Of a stretch of 62,272 bases of DNA, positions 36,036 through 44,772 are shown one piece after another. The number at the start of each line of letters is the position of its first letter. Positions within the stretch are counted from its first letter, which is position 1. Source of the stretch: a virus; the IMG/VR virus record IMGVR_UViG_3300049489_000902, positions 1-62,272 of that record; one strand, given 5' to 3'. The translations under genes were made by a program, and so were the position numbers. Under the pieces are notes generated by a model, which worked only from the letters and a program-made list of their open reading frames with translations, had not been told where the DNA came from and ran no database searches.

Positions 36036-37037
36036 TTATAGGCTTAAGCCTTGTTTATAAAGTATTTTTAAATAATCCAAGCTTCTTGCTGTATTTTCTA
36101 TTTTAACTGAATTTATCTTCATTGTTAAATTTGAACTAAATGTATTGTTTCCACCAATTACATATCTCCCATGCGTTCCCCAATTAATTGGTCCTGAAAT
36201 AACTAATTCTGACACCAACGTTCCATCTACTATTTGATAGGCTTTTCCATCTGTTTGATTGTAAACTAAACTATATAAATGCCAATTTCCAGTATCATTT
36301 AAACTTAAATTAGAATTATAAATTGTTTTAATAACACTATTATCATTTATATTAAACTTATATTTATCACCAGACTCATCTGTAAAAACAGACCAAGAAA
36401 CAAATGGTGTTGCCCAAGTATCATCATTCCTATATGATTTACATATAAAAACACCATCAGTCTTTTTTAATAAATTAGCCCAAAAAGAAACTGTAAAAGA
36501 ACCTGAAGTTTCTCCTATAGATGTATATGGCGACCATAAAACAAATGACCCATTATGTACCCTACATTCGCCTGTAATAGATACTCCAGTTAAATCAGAC
36601 CCTGTAGCTATACTTAAATCTAAAGAGCCTCCAGAGCCTTGATTTTTAAGTCCATCAGAAGTAGAATCTAATGTCCAATAAATTTGAGTATATCCATCTA
36701 TCTCTCCAGAACTATTACTAAAGAATGTTTGTTCTCCTAATAAATCAGCGTTTTCATTTGCATAAAATAATTTGTTAATTTTATCTAAAATTAAAAATGC
36801 ATTAGAAATTGATTGTACAGTTGTATCTTCTAAAATTTGTAAATTATTATTTTGAATATTTTGATTTACTATAGAAATATTATTAAATATATTTGGTAAA
36901 GTTAATTTAATTTTGCCATTTATACTTTTAGAAGACCAAATTCTAACTGATTCTGAAGCCGCTAAAGATAAGTTGCCAATAGAAATAGTTGACGCAGAAT
37001 TGTTTTTAAGGTAAATATTTGATTTAAAAGTAATCAT
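36036..37037 (-). CDS. LamG/concanavalin-like lectin-domain virion protein
   Basis: 333 residues. The last 210 show a LamG-type jelly-roll pattern: SFTVSFWANLLKKTDGVFIC, then NWHLYSLVYNQTDGKAYQIV and RYVIGGNNTF...MKINSVKIEN. The N-terminal 110 residues are beta-rich and may be the attachment part. LamG domains bind glycans, so this may be a receptor-binding fibre tip. It overlaps the upstream fibre gene by 4 bases. Confidence 0.65.
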   Translation of the reverse strand: MITFKSNIYLKNNSASTISIGNLSLAASESVRIWSSKSINGKIKLTLPNIFNNISIVNQNIQNNNLQILEDTTVQSISNAFLILDKINKLFYANENADLLGEQTFFSNSSGEIDGYTQIYWTLDSTSDGLKNQGSGGSLDLSIATGSDLTGVSITGECRVHNGSFVLWSPYTSIGETSGSFTVSFWANLLKKTDGVFICKSYRNDDTWATPFVSWSVFTDESGDKYKFNINDNSVIKTIYNSNLSLNDTGNWHLYSLVYNQTDGKAYQIVDGTLVSELVISGPINWGTHGRYVIGGNNTFSSNLTMKINSVKIENTARSLDYLKILYKQGLSL

Positions 37038-39535
37038 GCTTCCTCAATTATTAAAGTTACGAATGCATTTCTTGATTGACCAACTAAATTAGCAGCAGTT
37101 CCATTAACAAATTTTAATCCTAACATTTGACCTTCTGTTACAGATATATTTAAAACAACACTTCCTGTATAATTAGTATTACCTGGAGAAAAAGTAGCAA
37201 CTGTAAAAGCATTGGATATTGGAAAGTCTATATCAGCAGTTTTAGATGTAGATGTCCAGCTTATATTATCTAAATCTGTTTGATAATTTACTGGATATGT
37301 TACTGTTCCATTTTGAACTCCAGCTCCTTTTAAGCTTAAAGTAGCTCTTACTATCTTACCATTAAATGGAACTTGATATGGGGAACAAGAATTAGGGTTT
37401 TGTAATCCTGCATTATTTCCAGATCTTTCAGTATCTAAAGCAGAAGCATTTGTCCTTCCTACATAAAAATACTTCTCTGTATTATTGGCATCTTCAGTTA
37501 AACAAAATTGCACAGATACTCTATTTTTAGAGGTAGAGGTTGACCCAGATCCAGATGTTTGGTTTTGCCTATAATCAACATATGAGAATCCATCAGAAGT
37601 AGAAACTATTCTAGCTTTTGGTGTGTTTGCATAGGCAGTAGATGATTGATAAATAACTGTACCTAAAGGAGCAGCTTCTTTAGATATTAATTTTATTGTA
37701 TTTGATAAATTTTTTATCTCAGTATCAGCCCCAACTCTTGCAGAAGCCAAAGTTGTATAAGTTGCTTGTCCTATAATCCCAATTATAGGTTCAGATATAT
37801 TATTTGTGGCATAGTAATGGGTTAATACAAAGTTACCATTAGTAACTTCAGTAAATCCATATGATCCTGAAAAGCTATTATATGGTAACCTAGTCCCAAC
37901 ATACCCTGCTGTTCCATTATAAATTACAGGAAAATTATCAGCTGTCTTTTTTCTCCAATTTCCAGTTCCAGTTAAATAATAAATAGGAATTTGAGCTATT
38001 GTACTTAATGTTTGAGGAGAACTATTTGTAATTATAAATTTAATATCTTCATCTGCTATTGTTGTATCCTCTACTTGAAACTGACAATGAGCAGCTAAAT
38101 CTCCAGATTGATCTACTAAAATGTTTTGTAATGCTCCACCAGAATACCATTTTGTACCAAAAGAATTATGTAAATGTAAATGGGTTGATTTATCCATTTC
38201 AATTCCATGACGCTCTTCTGCAAAATATAAAACGGAAGCATTGGTTAAATCCCAATAAACATAAGCAATAATTACAAAATCACCACTTATCATTTGCTGA
38301 TCAATTGTGCTTAAATCATTAGTACATAATAAAGTATTGTTATTAAAATAAAATACCCATAAACCTTCTGTATTAGCCCATTGAACGCTTTTACTTATAG
38401 AATTAGTATACTTTATTCCTTTTTGATAAAAGCTATAACTACCTGAAACTGGAGTTATACTAAATGTCCTAGTTCCAGCTACATAAGATATAGTTGAACT
38501 TGTTCTATTTATAAATCCAGTAGGGTCTGAAGAAGAAGTATGTATTTCTCTTAAAGCAGCTACTTCTGGAGAATTTTTTACATCATTATTAAAATCGCTT
38601 GAATTCCAATAAGAACCATCTCCTCTTAAATAATAGCCATCCATTGGACCATCAATATTTACATCATGTAAATCAGATAAATGATAAGTATGAGCTAATG
38701 AGAAAAATACAGCGCCATCTGATGGATGAGCATCTACAATTATACCTATTTCAACAACAGAAGCTGTTCCTGTTGGTTTTGTTTTTGTAAAATTACCAGC
38801 AACAGAATCTAAATAAAGAGGATCTCCTTCTAAATAAGAATTTGTATTTAATCCTCTTACAGTACCAAATACAGTAATAAATCCTTCTGAATTATCTGGA
38901 ATATTATGCGTTGTCATTCCAGTTACATGGGCAGAAATATCCGAAGAATTATTGGCTAATGAAATCTTAGTCCTATGACCTTGGGCTCCAGATACATATA
39001 CTAATTTTCCATTGGGAATTGCAGAACCAGTTTTGTTTATTACTCTTAGCCACATTTCTTGACCAACTTGTAATAAAGCATCTGCAATATCTGTTTTTAC
39101 TGATAATGCATGATCAACTGAGTCATAAAAAATATCACCCTCTGTAGCTGTAACTAAAGCAGGATTTAATAAATTTAATTTTAAAGATCTTATATTTTGA
39201 ACATCAGCAGTATTAGTAATAGTAACTAAGCTATCATTTATAGCTGAGCCATCTGAAGAATTCCATCTAACTATAGAATTTTGTAATGTAGTTCCTGGTG
39301 TACCTATACCAGATGTATTTAAAGAATCCCAAGCTGTATTAGAATTATTTCTCCTATAAATAGAATTTAAATCTGTTCTCCAAATTACTTCTCCAGCAGT
39401 AGGATTTAAAGGAAATGAAGTAGAAGCTGGTAAAGCTAATTTTCCACCTAAAGAACGATCATAAACTATAACTCCAGTAATTGTTTTATCTGAAGAGTCA
39501 TTTATTAATATTTGAGCTATAGTTACGCCACTCAT
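37034..39535 (-). CDS. Tail/head fibre protein (833 aa)
   Basis: Beta-rich, with SFPLNPTAGEVIWRTDLNSI near residue 40 and LVYVSGAQGHRTKISLANNS around residue 180. Both are typical of phage fibre shafts and of the linker found in structural proteins. The C-terminal third holds FYVGRTNASALDTERSG and then a beta domain with a GQSRNAFVTLIIEE end that may be a trimeric knob. It is coupled to both neighbours (ATGA at each side). Fibre role inferred. Confidence 0.6.
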   Translation of the reverse strand: MSGVTIAQILINDSSDKTITGVIVYDRSLGGKLALPASTSFPLNPTAGEVIWRTDLNSIYRRNNSNTAWDSLNTSGIGTPGTTLQNSIVRWNSSDGSAINDSLVTITNTADVQNIRSLKLNLLNPALVTATEGDIFYDSVDHALSVKTDIADALLQVGQEMWLRVINKTGSAIPNGKLVYVSGAQGHRTKISLANNSSDISAHVTGMTTHNIPDNSEGFITVFGTVRGLNTNSYLEGDPLYLDSVAGNFTKTKPTGTASVVEIGIIVDAHPSDGAVFFSLAHTYHLSDLHDVNIDGPMDGYYLRGDGSYWNSSDFNNDVKNSPEVAALREIHTSSSDPTGFINRTSSTISYVAGTRTFSITPVSGSYSFYQKGIKYTNSISKSVQWANTEGLWVFYFNNNTLLCTNDLSTIDQQMISGDFVIIAYVYWDLTNASVLYFAEERHGIEMDKSTHLHLHNSFGTKWYSGGALQNILVDQSGDLAAHCQFQVEDTTIADEDIKFIITNSSPQTLSTIAQIPIYYLTGTGNWRKKTADNFPVIYNGTAGYVGTRLPYNSFSGSYGFTEVTNGNFVLTHYYATNNISEPIIGIIGQATYTTLASARVGADTEIKNLSNTIKLISKEAAPLGTVIYQSSTAYANTPKARIVSTSDGFSYVDYRQNQTSGSGSTSTSKNRVSVQFCLTEDANNTEKYFYVGRTNASALDTERSGNNAGLQNPNSCSPYQVPFNGKIVRATLSLKGAGVQNGTVTYPVNYQTDLDNISWTSTSKTADIDFPISNAFTVATFSPGNTNYTGSVVLNISVTEGQMLGLKFVNGTAANLVGQSRNAFVTLIIEEA

Positions 39536-41037
39536 GTTATTGCCCTTGTTCTATTTTGTTCAAAAATACCATTATAATTAATAGTATCTGTTACTGAATT
39601 CTTTAAACTTCCATCAGAATTATACATTAACCATTGTATATTTGTTGGCTGTTTTTTACTATTTCTAATTATATTTACTTCTACTATCTTTTTTAATTTA
39701 GAACTAGATTCCCACCAAATTTCTTGGCTTGGAAATGGAATGCCTATAGTTTCTTTATATGCACCAGAAACAAATCCATTAGCAGGTCCTTCATCAACAA
39801 AATGAATTAATTGCCTTAATTTTTCATGATCTGTTTCATTAAGACCTGAACTTGTTCCAGAACCAGCCCCACCAGAAGGATCTCCAGTCTTATTCGATAT
39901 TATATTTACTATCTTATTTTGATTATATAATACATCTTCTTCTAATCTAGATACTTCAACACCGACTTCATTATATTGTATTGATGTAACTTTACTTATA
40001 TTTAATCCAGTATACTCTAATACATATTCTCTTACTTTTATTGTCTTAGCTGGAGATGTCCAAAAGATATAACTTGATATTTGATTACCTAAATAAGTTA
40101 CTTCTGTATATCCATCTTCAGCAATATCATGAACTAATGTGTCTAATGTTTCATGATTAGCTGTTCCAGAAGAACCACTAGATAAGCAATTAATAAAGCG
40201 TTTTCTTAAAAAATCCTCATCTAATAAATCTAATCTTTCTCTATATGGATAATAAATATTAGCATTTACTGCTTGCTCTATTGTATGAGGATAAGATATA
40301 TTATGATTTATTCCATCAAATTTTCTTATTTCAACATCAACATTATTAGGAGTTAAACTTGTTTTTGTTCGTCCAAATACAAAATATCCATCTGATGATT
40401 TTAATGAAGACCAAGATGAATCATATAATTCTACAAATGTAGCAATAATATTTCCTGCATCATATCCATCAAATACTGGAACACCTGTAATATCTGTTGA
40501 ATTTGCTATTTTTGTTACAGGTATACTGAAACTACTAACAGTTCCTAAATACAAAGAATACTTAATAGTATCTAATATAGTTTTAGCATCTGTAGTTTTA
40601 CCAGCAATATTAGATAAATTAGTATTAATATTGCTTGTAGTATCAGTTGGTCTTTTATAAGTAGGAATAGCAGAAGAATAACTATTACCTTTAATATTTG
40701 CTCTGTCAGTACGATTATAATTTAAATCATCTTCTAAAGTATATGGAGCATATTCTTGATAAGCAACATTGGATAAAGATAATGACGCATCAATTTGAAC
40801 TGTCGTAGGATTAATATAAGCAATAATTTTATAGATATTAGAATTTATGCTAATAAAATTATTTAAGCTAGCATCTGTAAATGAAGCAGTAACTAAAGTT
40901 CCTGAAACAGAACAAATGCCAGAATTAATTAATGAACCTAATTTTAAAGATTCATTAGAAGATATCATTGAATCATTATGATTTAATGATCCCGAAATAT
41001 CTAAATTTTGATTTAGGTCATGAATCCTAGTAGTCAC
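39532..41037 (-). CDS. Fibre-associated virion protein (501 aa)
   Basis: Beta-rich in the N-terminal 110 residues (GICSVSGTLVTASFTDASLN, FISINSNIYKIIAYINPTTV), helical around 285-330 (LDLLDEDFLRKRFINCLSSG), then beta again. Two segments, HETLDTLVHDIAEDGYTEVTY and DHEKLRQLIHFVDEGPANGFV, appear to be internal repeats of one domain (HExLxxLxHxxxEDG...). The second is probably a duplicated attachment domain. It is coupled to the 833-residue fibre gene downstream. Confidence 0.55.
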   Translation of the reverse strand: MTTRIHDLNQNLDISGSLNHNDSMISSNESLKLGSLINSGICSVSGTLVTASFTDASLNNFISINSNIYKIIAYINPTTVQIDASLSLSNVAYQEYAPYTLEDDLNYNRTDRANIKGNSYSSAIPTYKRPTDTTSNINTNLSNIAGKTTDAKTILDTIKYSLYLGTVSSFSIPVTKIANSTDITGVPVFDGYDAGNIIATFVELYDSSWSSLKSSDGYFVFGRTKTSLTPNNVDVEIRKFDGINHNISYPHTIEQAVNANIYYPYRERLDLLDEDFLRKRFINCLSSGSSGTANHETLDTLVHDIAEDGYTEVTYLGNQISSYIFWTSPAKTIKVREYVLEYTGLNISKVTSIQYNEVGVEVSRLEEDVLYNQNKIVNIISNKTGDPSGGAGSGTSSGLNETDHEKLRQLIHFVDEGPANGFVSGAYKETIGIPFPSQEIWWESSSKLKKIVEVNIIRNSKKQPTNIQWLMYNSDGSLKNSVTDTINYNGIFEQNRTRAIT

Positions 41038-41048
41038 ATTAGATATGC

Positions 41049-41642
41049 CTAATTATTTACTGCATAATTAGCTAGAATTTGACTTGAAGCGGCAGGAATA
41101 AAAGAAACAAATGTAACCATATCAAATCCAAAACCTGAACTAGCTACAACATAATCAATAGATTCGATTAGTCTTCTACCATTATGAAACACTTCAATTT
41201 TAAATTCATTACCATCTAATGTTTGATTTAAGAATTTATCAGGAGTATGAAATGTTCTATTTACTCCATCTTTAGGTCCAGTTAATACAATTCCTTGTTT
41301 TAAAGAATAATTAAGATTGCCTGAGCCACCTGCACTTAACCCAGTTACAATTCCAGCCGATTGTAAGAAAGCTTTTTGATCAGCATTAAATTGAATTAAA
41401 TCAATATCGCTACACATAACTACTATTTCATTACATAATATTTTATGTTTTAAAGTCCCTTTTAATAAGGAAGCTTTAATATCAGATTCCGCTACACCTG
41501 GAATTGCTAATAAATCTCTAGAGCAATGCCAACCAATAGGATAATTAAATATAGAAATAATTTTTTTCTCTATAGCCTTATTATAAACTATAAAGCAGCC
41601 AAATAATTTTTGACCATAAGCAAAGTCATTAAATCCAGACAT
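41049..41642 (-). CDS. Virion structural protein (197 aa)
   Basis: N-terminal mixed alpha/beta part (LFGCFIVYNKAIEKKIISIF, PIGWHCSRDLLAIPGVAESD) and a C-terminal beta domain with NRTFHTPDKFLNQTLDGNEF and KIEVFHNGRRLIESIDYVVA. The FHNGRRL...DY pattern is common in small phage fibre or tail proteins. It has an open position after the 229-residue gene. Role inferred. Confidence 0.55.
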   Translation of the reverse strand: MSGFNDFAYGQKLFGCFIVYNKAIEKKIISIFNYPIGWHCSRDLLAIPGVAESDIKASLLKGTLKHKILCNEIVVMCSDIDLIQFNADQKAFLQSAGIVTGLSAGGSGNLNYSLKQGIVLTGPKDGVNRTFHTPDKFLNQTLDGNEFKIEVFHNGRRLIESIDYVVASSGFGFDMVTFVSFIPAASSQILANYAVNN

Positions 41643-41680
41643 ATAGAATATATAACTTAATCACCTAGACAAGCATTTAT

Positions 41681-42370
41681 TTAATCATTTTTCTTAAAAC
41701 TATCACGAATTGTAATTGTTACAGATCTCTCAACTTCAGGATTTTCCGCTGTAGCTTTTACATCGCCAAATAATGTATGAATTAATTGATCATAGCTTTT
41801 TTCAGTTATATCTTTTTTAGATATAACTTTAGGTTTTAATCCAGGATTTTTCAAATCTTCATCTTTATCTAATAATATTTTTTCTATTTCTTTTATAGAT
41901 AAATCTTCTAATTTTTCTACAGTAAGACGATATCTTACAAATAATAATTCTTCTATATAATTTAAAGAACCAACTCCAGCTTGAGTTTCTGAAAAATCTC
42001 CATCATCAATACCAGATCTTAATCCTTTTTCCAATGAATTAACTAAGATTCTTAAATAAGAATTTTGAAACTCTTCTGAAGTATCATATTGTTCTTTTAA
42101 ATTAGAAGCTGCTTCTAATAGTTTTTTAAAAGCTTTTATCTTACCATTCATGCCTTCGGAAACAAATGGTTCCGATCTTGAATATGATTGTAAATTTCTT
42201 CTTGGATTAAAAAATGTTTCTTGATCTATTCTTCTGGTATCGAATGCTTGCTTAACTATAGGTTTATTTATATAATTAGCTCTTACTTTAATAGATGAAT
42301 TTCTGTCATCCAAAGTATTTTTAGATGAAGAAATTAACTCAAAGATATCAAGAGCGTCATTTATATTCAA
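41681..42370 (-). CDS. Hypothetical virion-region protein (229 aa)
   Basis: Helical and charged, with no beta-rich section. The middle part (KAFKKLLEAASNLKEQYDTS to YLRILVNSLEKGLRSG) looks like a helical bundle and the C-terminus is polar. Its ATG overlaps the preceding stop (ATGA), so it is coupled to the 101-residue gene. It could be a head completion or connector-type component; no firm match. Confidence 0.5.
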   Translation of the reverse strand: MNINDALDIFELISSSKNTLDDRNSSIKVRANYINKPIVKQAFDTRRIDQETFFNPRRNLQSYSRSEPFVSEGMNGKIKAFKKLLEAASNLKEQYDTSEEFQNSYLRILVNSLEKGLRSGIDDGDFSETQAGVGSLNYIEELLFVRYRLTVEKLEDLSIKEIEKILLDKDEDLKNPGLKPKVISKKDITEKSYDQLIHTLFGDVKATAENPEVERSVTITIRDSFKKND

Positions 42371-42672
42371 TCAATACTCCACATTTCGACTCTAACAGCT
42401 TGTCCAGAAGCGTCCGCAGTCCTGAACCATATTGCCCCAACAACGCGATTAGAAAAGGAAACCATGGCATAAGGAGTATTATATTTTAATGTACCATGGA
42501 CTGTAGTTCCATCGAATGAATATTCAAATGTTCCAGCTGTACCTGCATGAGCTAATGAAAAACTCATATTTGTAGTTCTAAAAGGAACAGAGACATCAGG
42601 AGTAGCTGCAAATGCAGCAACAGAGACTGTAGCTAATTTATAGTAATTATAATTTGAAGCTGTATTTGCCAT
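42367..42672 (-). CDS. Small beta-rich virion protein (101 aa)
   Basis: Compact protein with NMSFSLAHAGTAGTFEYSFD and SNRVVGAIWFRTADASGQAV, looking like a single beta-sandwich of a decoration or fibre type. Its codon use is GC-richer than the micro-ORF array just upstream. The array ends 9 bases before its start, so it may receive array transcripts. Confidence 0.55.
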   Translation of the reverse strand: MANTASNYNYYKLATVSVAAFAATPDVSVPFRTTNMSFSLAHAGTAGTFEYSFDGTTVHGTLKYNTPYAMVSFSNRVVGAIWFRTADASGQAVRVEMWSID

Positions 42673-42681
42673 GTCATTATG

Positions 42682-42855
42682 CTAAATAATTACTCTTTTA
42701 ACCATTATTTCTTGATCCCAAAATTCATGAAATGACCAACTATATATTGGATGCTCATATTTTCTACGACCAATTCTTTGATAAGGAAGAGATCTTCTAA
42801 CTGGCACTATAGGATCTCTTTTTACACAGATATCTATTGTTTTATCATAAGTCAT
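42682..42855 (-). CDS. Micro-ORF 18 (last unit, long tail)
   Basis: 57 aa. N-terminus MTYDKTIDIC may match the MCP around residues 99-107 (SYERDIDV), a short and tentative match. The tag is YSWSFHE but is not followed by a stop: the protein continues as FWDQEIMVKRVII. It overlaps the previous unit by 4 bases (ATGA) and has no array ORF after it. Confidence 0.6.
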   Translation of the reverse strand: MTYDKTIDICVKRDPIVPVRRSLPYQRIGRRKYEHPIYSWSFHEFWDQEIMVKRVII

Positions 42856-42974
42856 TCAAACTTCCAGTTGTATATCTCATATCTAGAATATTTCCTCCAT
42901 TGTTTGACAGCACTTAAGCGAATAGTAGGATTTGAAAATAATTCAAACATAGGAAAAACATCAGGTTTATTCAT
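42852..42974 (-). CDS. Micro-ORF 17, MCP segment about 127-150
   Basis: 40 aa. FPMFELFSNPTIRLSAVK aligns with MCP residues IPTFEIYANPKVRIAEVK. The tag is IYNWKFE with the H/Y position missing. 8-base overlap with unit 16. Confidence 0.65.
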   Translation of the reverse strand: MNKPDVFPMFELFSNPTIRLSAVKQWRKYSRYEIYNWKFE

Positions 42975-43107
42975 AAAATGTCCAGTCATATATTTTATGA
43001 TATCCATCAATTATAGAAAATCTTCTAGTTCTTACATCAGAAATCCTAATACTAGGACATGAAGAAATTTCAAATATAGGAACTGTTACTCTGGTGCCTT
43101 TGATCAT
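42967..43107 (-). CDS. Micro-ORF 16, MCP segment about 126-156
   Basis: 46 aa. RVTVPIFEIS aligns with RVTIPTFEIY of the MCP, and VRTRRFSIID aligns with VKKRRFNVID; 16 of 29 positions are identical over the whole match. The tag is IYDWTFYE. A 1-base gap separates it from unit 15. Confidence 0.7.
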   Translation of the reverse strand: MIKGTRVTVPIFEISSCPSIRISDVRTRRFSIIDGYHKIYDWTFYE

Positions 43108-43108
43108 T

Positions 43109-43252
43109 TTAAATTATACTTATGGTTAAATTGTCCCAAAATTCATGAAATTCAAAATCATATATTTGATACTTTCTATATGAAACGAATCCTTTCATAG
43201 CGTATCTTGTGAATAATTGCATAGTCTGAGGGCTAAATGTTATATCATCCAT
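43109..43252 (-). CDS. Micro-ORF 15 (long tail)
   Basis: 47 aa. SPQTMQLFTRYAMKGFV may correspond to MCP residues 243-259 (DPVTMREVLQTGLYAHI), tentative. The tag is IYDFEFHE and, as in unit 18, the protein reads on (FWDNLTISII), giving a longer C-terminus. Confidence 0.6.
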   Translation of the reverse strand: MDDITFSPQTMQLFTRYAMKGFVSYRKYQIYDFEFHEFWDNLTISII

Positions 43253-43346
43253 AAAACTTCCAGTCATATATTTTATAAAATATGTAGCTGTAAATAACAT
43301 TAGGGCTCCAATCATAATATATTATACCGCTTTCTCCTCTAATCAT
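43245..43346 (-). CDS. Micro-ORF 14
   Basis: 33 aa, no clear MCP match. The tag is IYDWKFYG, with a second partial YYDWS inside the body at residues 10-13. 8-base overlaps with units 13 and 15. Confidence 0.55.
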   Translation of the reverse strand: MIRGESGIIYYDWSPNVIYSYIFYKIYDWKFYG

Positions 43347-43521
43347 GAAATTTCCAATCATATATTTCATATATAGGATTTGTATTAAATACACTCCTAG
43401 CAATTCCTCTATAATCTAAATTACGTCTAATAGGAGCTGCCATTGCCATAGCAAGCTTAGCTTTACCTTCTTTAGTATGTAAATTACTTAATAACTTGCT
43501 AATAATATCATCTTTATTCAT
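43339..43521 (-). CDS. Micro-ORF 13, MCP segment about 51-90
   Basis: 60 aa, the longest single unit. KEGKAKLAMAMAAPIRRNLD aligns with QDGKLALAQAMANPIRKNLD, continuing into DYRGIAR; about 20 of 31 positions are identical. The tag is IYDWKFHD and the stop is TAG. Confidence 0.75.
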   Translation of the reverse strand: MNKDDIISKLLSNLHTKEGKAKLAMAMAAPIRRNLDYRGIARSVFNTNPIYEIYDWKFHD

Positions 43522-43624
43522 AAAATCTCCAATCAAATATTTTATAATTACAATCAATTATAGTCATTACAGGAAATATTACAAATTCTCTTATATCAGC
43601 ATTAATAATATAGTCTTTATTCAT
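43514..43624 (-). CDS. Micro-ORF 12
   Basis: 36 aa. The tail PVMTIIDCNYKIFDW resembles unit 16 just before its tag (RFSIIDGYHKIYDW), so it may be a decayed copy of the same MCP segment. The tag is IFDWRFYE. 8-base overlap on both sides. Confidence 0.55.
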   Translation of the reverse strand: MNKDYIINADIREFVIFPVMTIIDCNYKIFDWRFYE

Positions 43625-43751
43625 AAAATCGCCAATCGAATAAATAATGATAATAATCAAGAGTGGTTCGTAAAGGGCTTGTCATTAATTTAGCAAGCCT
43701 CTTTCTGCCTTTTTTAGTTTTTAATAATTTGTTTACTTTACCTTTATTCAT
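43617..43751 (-). CDS. Micro-ORF 11, MCP segment about 52-80
   Basis: 44 aa. KKGRKRLAKLMTSPLRTTLD aligns with the MCP QDGKLALAQAMANPIRKNLD, the same segment as unit 13 but more diverged and more basic. The tag is LFDWRFYE. Confidence 0.65.
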   Translation of the reverse strand: MNKGKVNKLLKTKKGRKRLAKLMTSPLRTTLDYYHYLFDWRFYE

Positions 43752-43854
43752 AGAAACACCAGTCATATAAAATATAGCCTATACTTATCGTATATTTAAT
43801 ATAATTTATAGGATAAGTAATTTCATTTATTGTTATTAATGCATTTGTTACCAT
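43744..43854 (-). CDS. Micro-ORF 10
   Basis: 36 aa. Very hydrophobic body (ALITINEITYPINYIKYTIS) with no firm MCP match. The tag is LYDWCFYE. It starts 1 base after the stop of unit 9 instead of overlapping. Confidence 0.55.
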   Translation of the reverse strand: MVTNALITINEITYPINYIKYTISIGYILYDWCFYE

Positions 43855-43855
43855 A

Positions 43856-44035
43856 TTATTCGCTAAATTCCCAATCATAGATAGAATATCCAAACATATT
43901 ATTCATTATATTAATAATATACGCATCTTCAGCGTCCATTATTTCTTGCTTAGCTTTATTTAGTACTTCACTGTATATAGTGTAATCATGACTGTAATCT
44001 AATTCTGAAAAATTAGGATAAATTATCTTATTCAT
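43856..44035 (-). CDS. Micro-ORF 9, MCP segment about 155-176
   Basis: 59 aa. NKAKQEIMDAEDAYIINIMN aligns with QKARQEIMAQEDANVFAAID of the MCP. The same MCP segment is also in unit 6. The tag is IYDWEFSE. Confidence 0.65.
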   Translation of the reverse strand: MNKIIYPNFSELDYSHDYTIYSEVLNKAKQEIMDAEDAYIINIMNNMFGYSIYDWEFSE

Positions 44036-44129
44036 AAAACCTAAAATCGTACAAACTCATACAAGAATAACAAAAATCTATGAAGCTTTCAATATCAGAT
44101 TCTAATATCGTAAATATTGGTTCATTCAT
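44028..44129 (-). CDS. Micro-ORF 8
   Basis: 33 aa. EPIFTI may be a remnant of the MCP PTFEI segment, not certain. The tag is LYDFRFYE, with Phe in place of Trp. 8-base overlaps both sides. Confidence 0.55.
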   Translation of the reverse strand: MNEPIFTILESDIESFIDFCYSCMSLYDFRFYE

Positions 44130-44271
44130 AAAACTTCCAGTCATATATTTGATTAGAACCTGCCCAAGATATTATATCCGTATAATCATTCACATTCATG
44201 AATATTCTAGGACATTGTAACGTATGGCTTTCTATTTCTTTTTGTATAGATCTAAGTTGTTTTTTATTCAT
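44122..44271 (-). CDS. Micro-ORF 7, MCP segment about 211-231
   Basis: 49 aa. CPRIFMNVNDYTDIISWAGS aligns with TDKFFMNIVEFTDMLKWGSG of the MCP. This segment is found only once in the array. The tag is IYDWKFYE. Confidence 0.65.
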   Translation of the reverse strand: MNKKQLRSIQKEIESHTLQCPRIFMNVNDYTDIISWAGSNQIYDWKFYE

Positions 44272-44425
44272 GAAATTTCCAATCATATATTCCAGCAATT
44301 AGATAATTAAGCATAGCAAATACTGCATTATCTTCTTGTGCCATTATTTCTTGACGCTCTTTCCATTCTTTAATATCTAATATAGGATATGGTTTACGTT
44401 GAAAATTTTTCATATAATCATTCAT
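44264..44425 (-). CDS. Micro-ORF 6, MCP segment about 153-178
   Basis: 53 aa. RQEIMAQEDNAVFAM is nearly identical to MCP RQEIMAQEDANVFAA, preceded by an unrelated basic N-terminus. The tag is IYDWKFHE. Confidence 0.7.
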   Translation of the reverse strand: MNDYMKNFQRKPYPILDIKEWKERQEIMAQEDNAVFAMLNYLIAGIYDWKFHE

Positions 44426-44540
44426 AGAAACTCCAGTCGTATATTTCATTAATGCCAAGCTCATCATTATAAAACATATGTACTAATTTATTAATTATTG
44501 GATCTTTGTTATGTATTAAATACAAATCTTCTTCATCCAT
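44418..44540 (-). CDS. Micro-ORF 5
   Basis: 40 aa. N-terminus MDEEDLYLIHN resembles that of unit 4 (MTDEEIYLMYQN). No firm MCP match. The tag is IYDWSFYE. Unit 4 reads into it in the same frame. Confidence 0.55.
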   Translation of the reverse strand: MDEEDLYLIHNKDPIINKLVHMFYNDELGINEIYDWSFYE

Positions 44541-44648
44541 AGAATTTCCAATCGTATACAGTAATATAGTTATAAAAAGCAAATTTAAAAATGATTGAGT
44601 AGAAATTAAATTATTTTGATACATTAAATAAATTTCTTCATCAGTCAT
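44418..44648 (-). CDS. Micro-ORF 4, out of frame with its tag
   Basis: The ORF from the ATG at 44648 passes its own tag sequence in another frame and reads on through unit 5 to 44418 (76 aa). In the -1 frame the site reads YDWKFYG followed by TGA at 44533, so the motif is present in DNA but not in this frame. It is either a frameshift mutation or a fused unit. Confidence 0.5.
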   Translation of the reverse strand: MTDEEIYLMYQNNLISTQSFLNLLFITILLYTIGNSMDEEDLYLIHNKDPIINKLVHMFYNDELGINEIYDWSFYE

Positions 44649-44772
44649 AAAATTTCCAATCATTAATATAATTAACTATGTCCACATAATAAAAATGTGT
44701 AAATAAAGTTTTAATCTTAGTATCAGCTGCGTATCTGTAATCATACATAGAATGTATATCAATATTATTCAT
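44641..44772 (-). CDS. Micro-ORF 3
   Basis: 43 aa, MNNIDIHSMYDYRYAADTKI start. A weak ADT match to MCP residues 190-192 only. The tag is INDWKFYD. 8-base overlaps both sides. Confidence 0.55.
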   Translation of the reverse strand: MNNIDIHSMYDYRYAADTKIKTLFTHFYYVDIVNYINDWKFYD

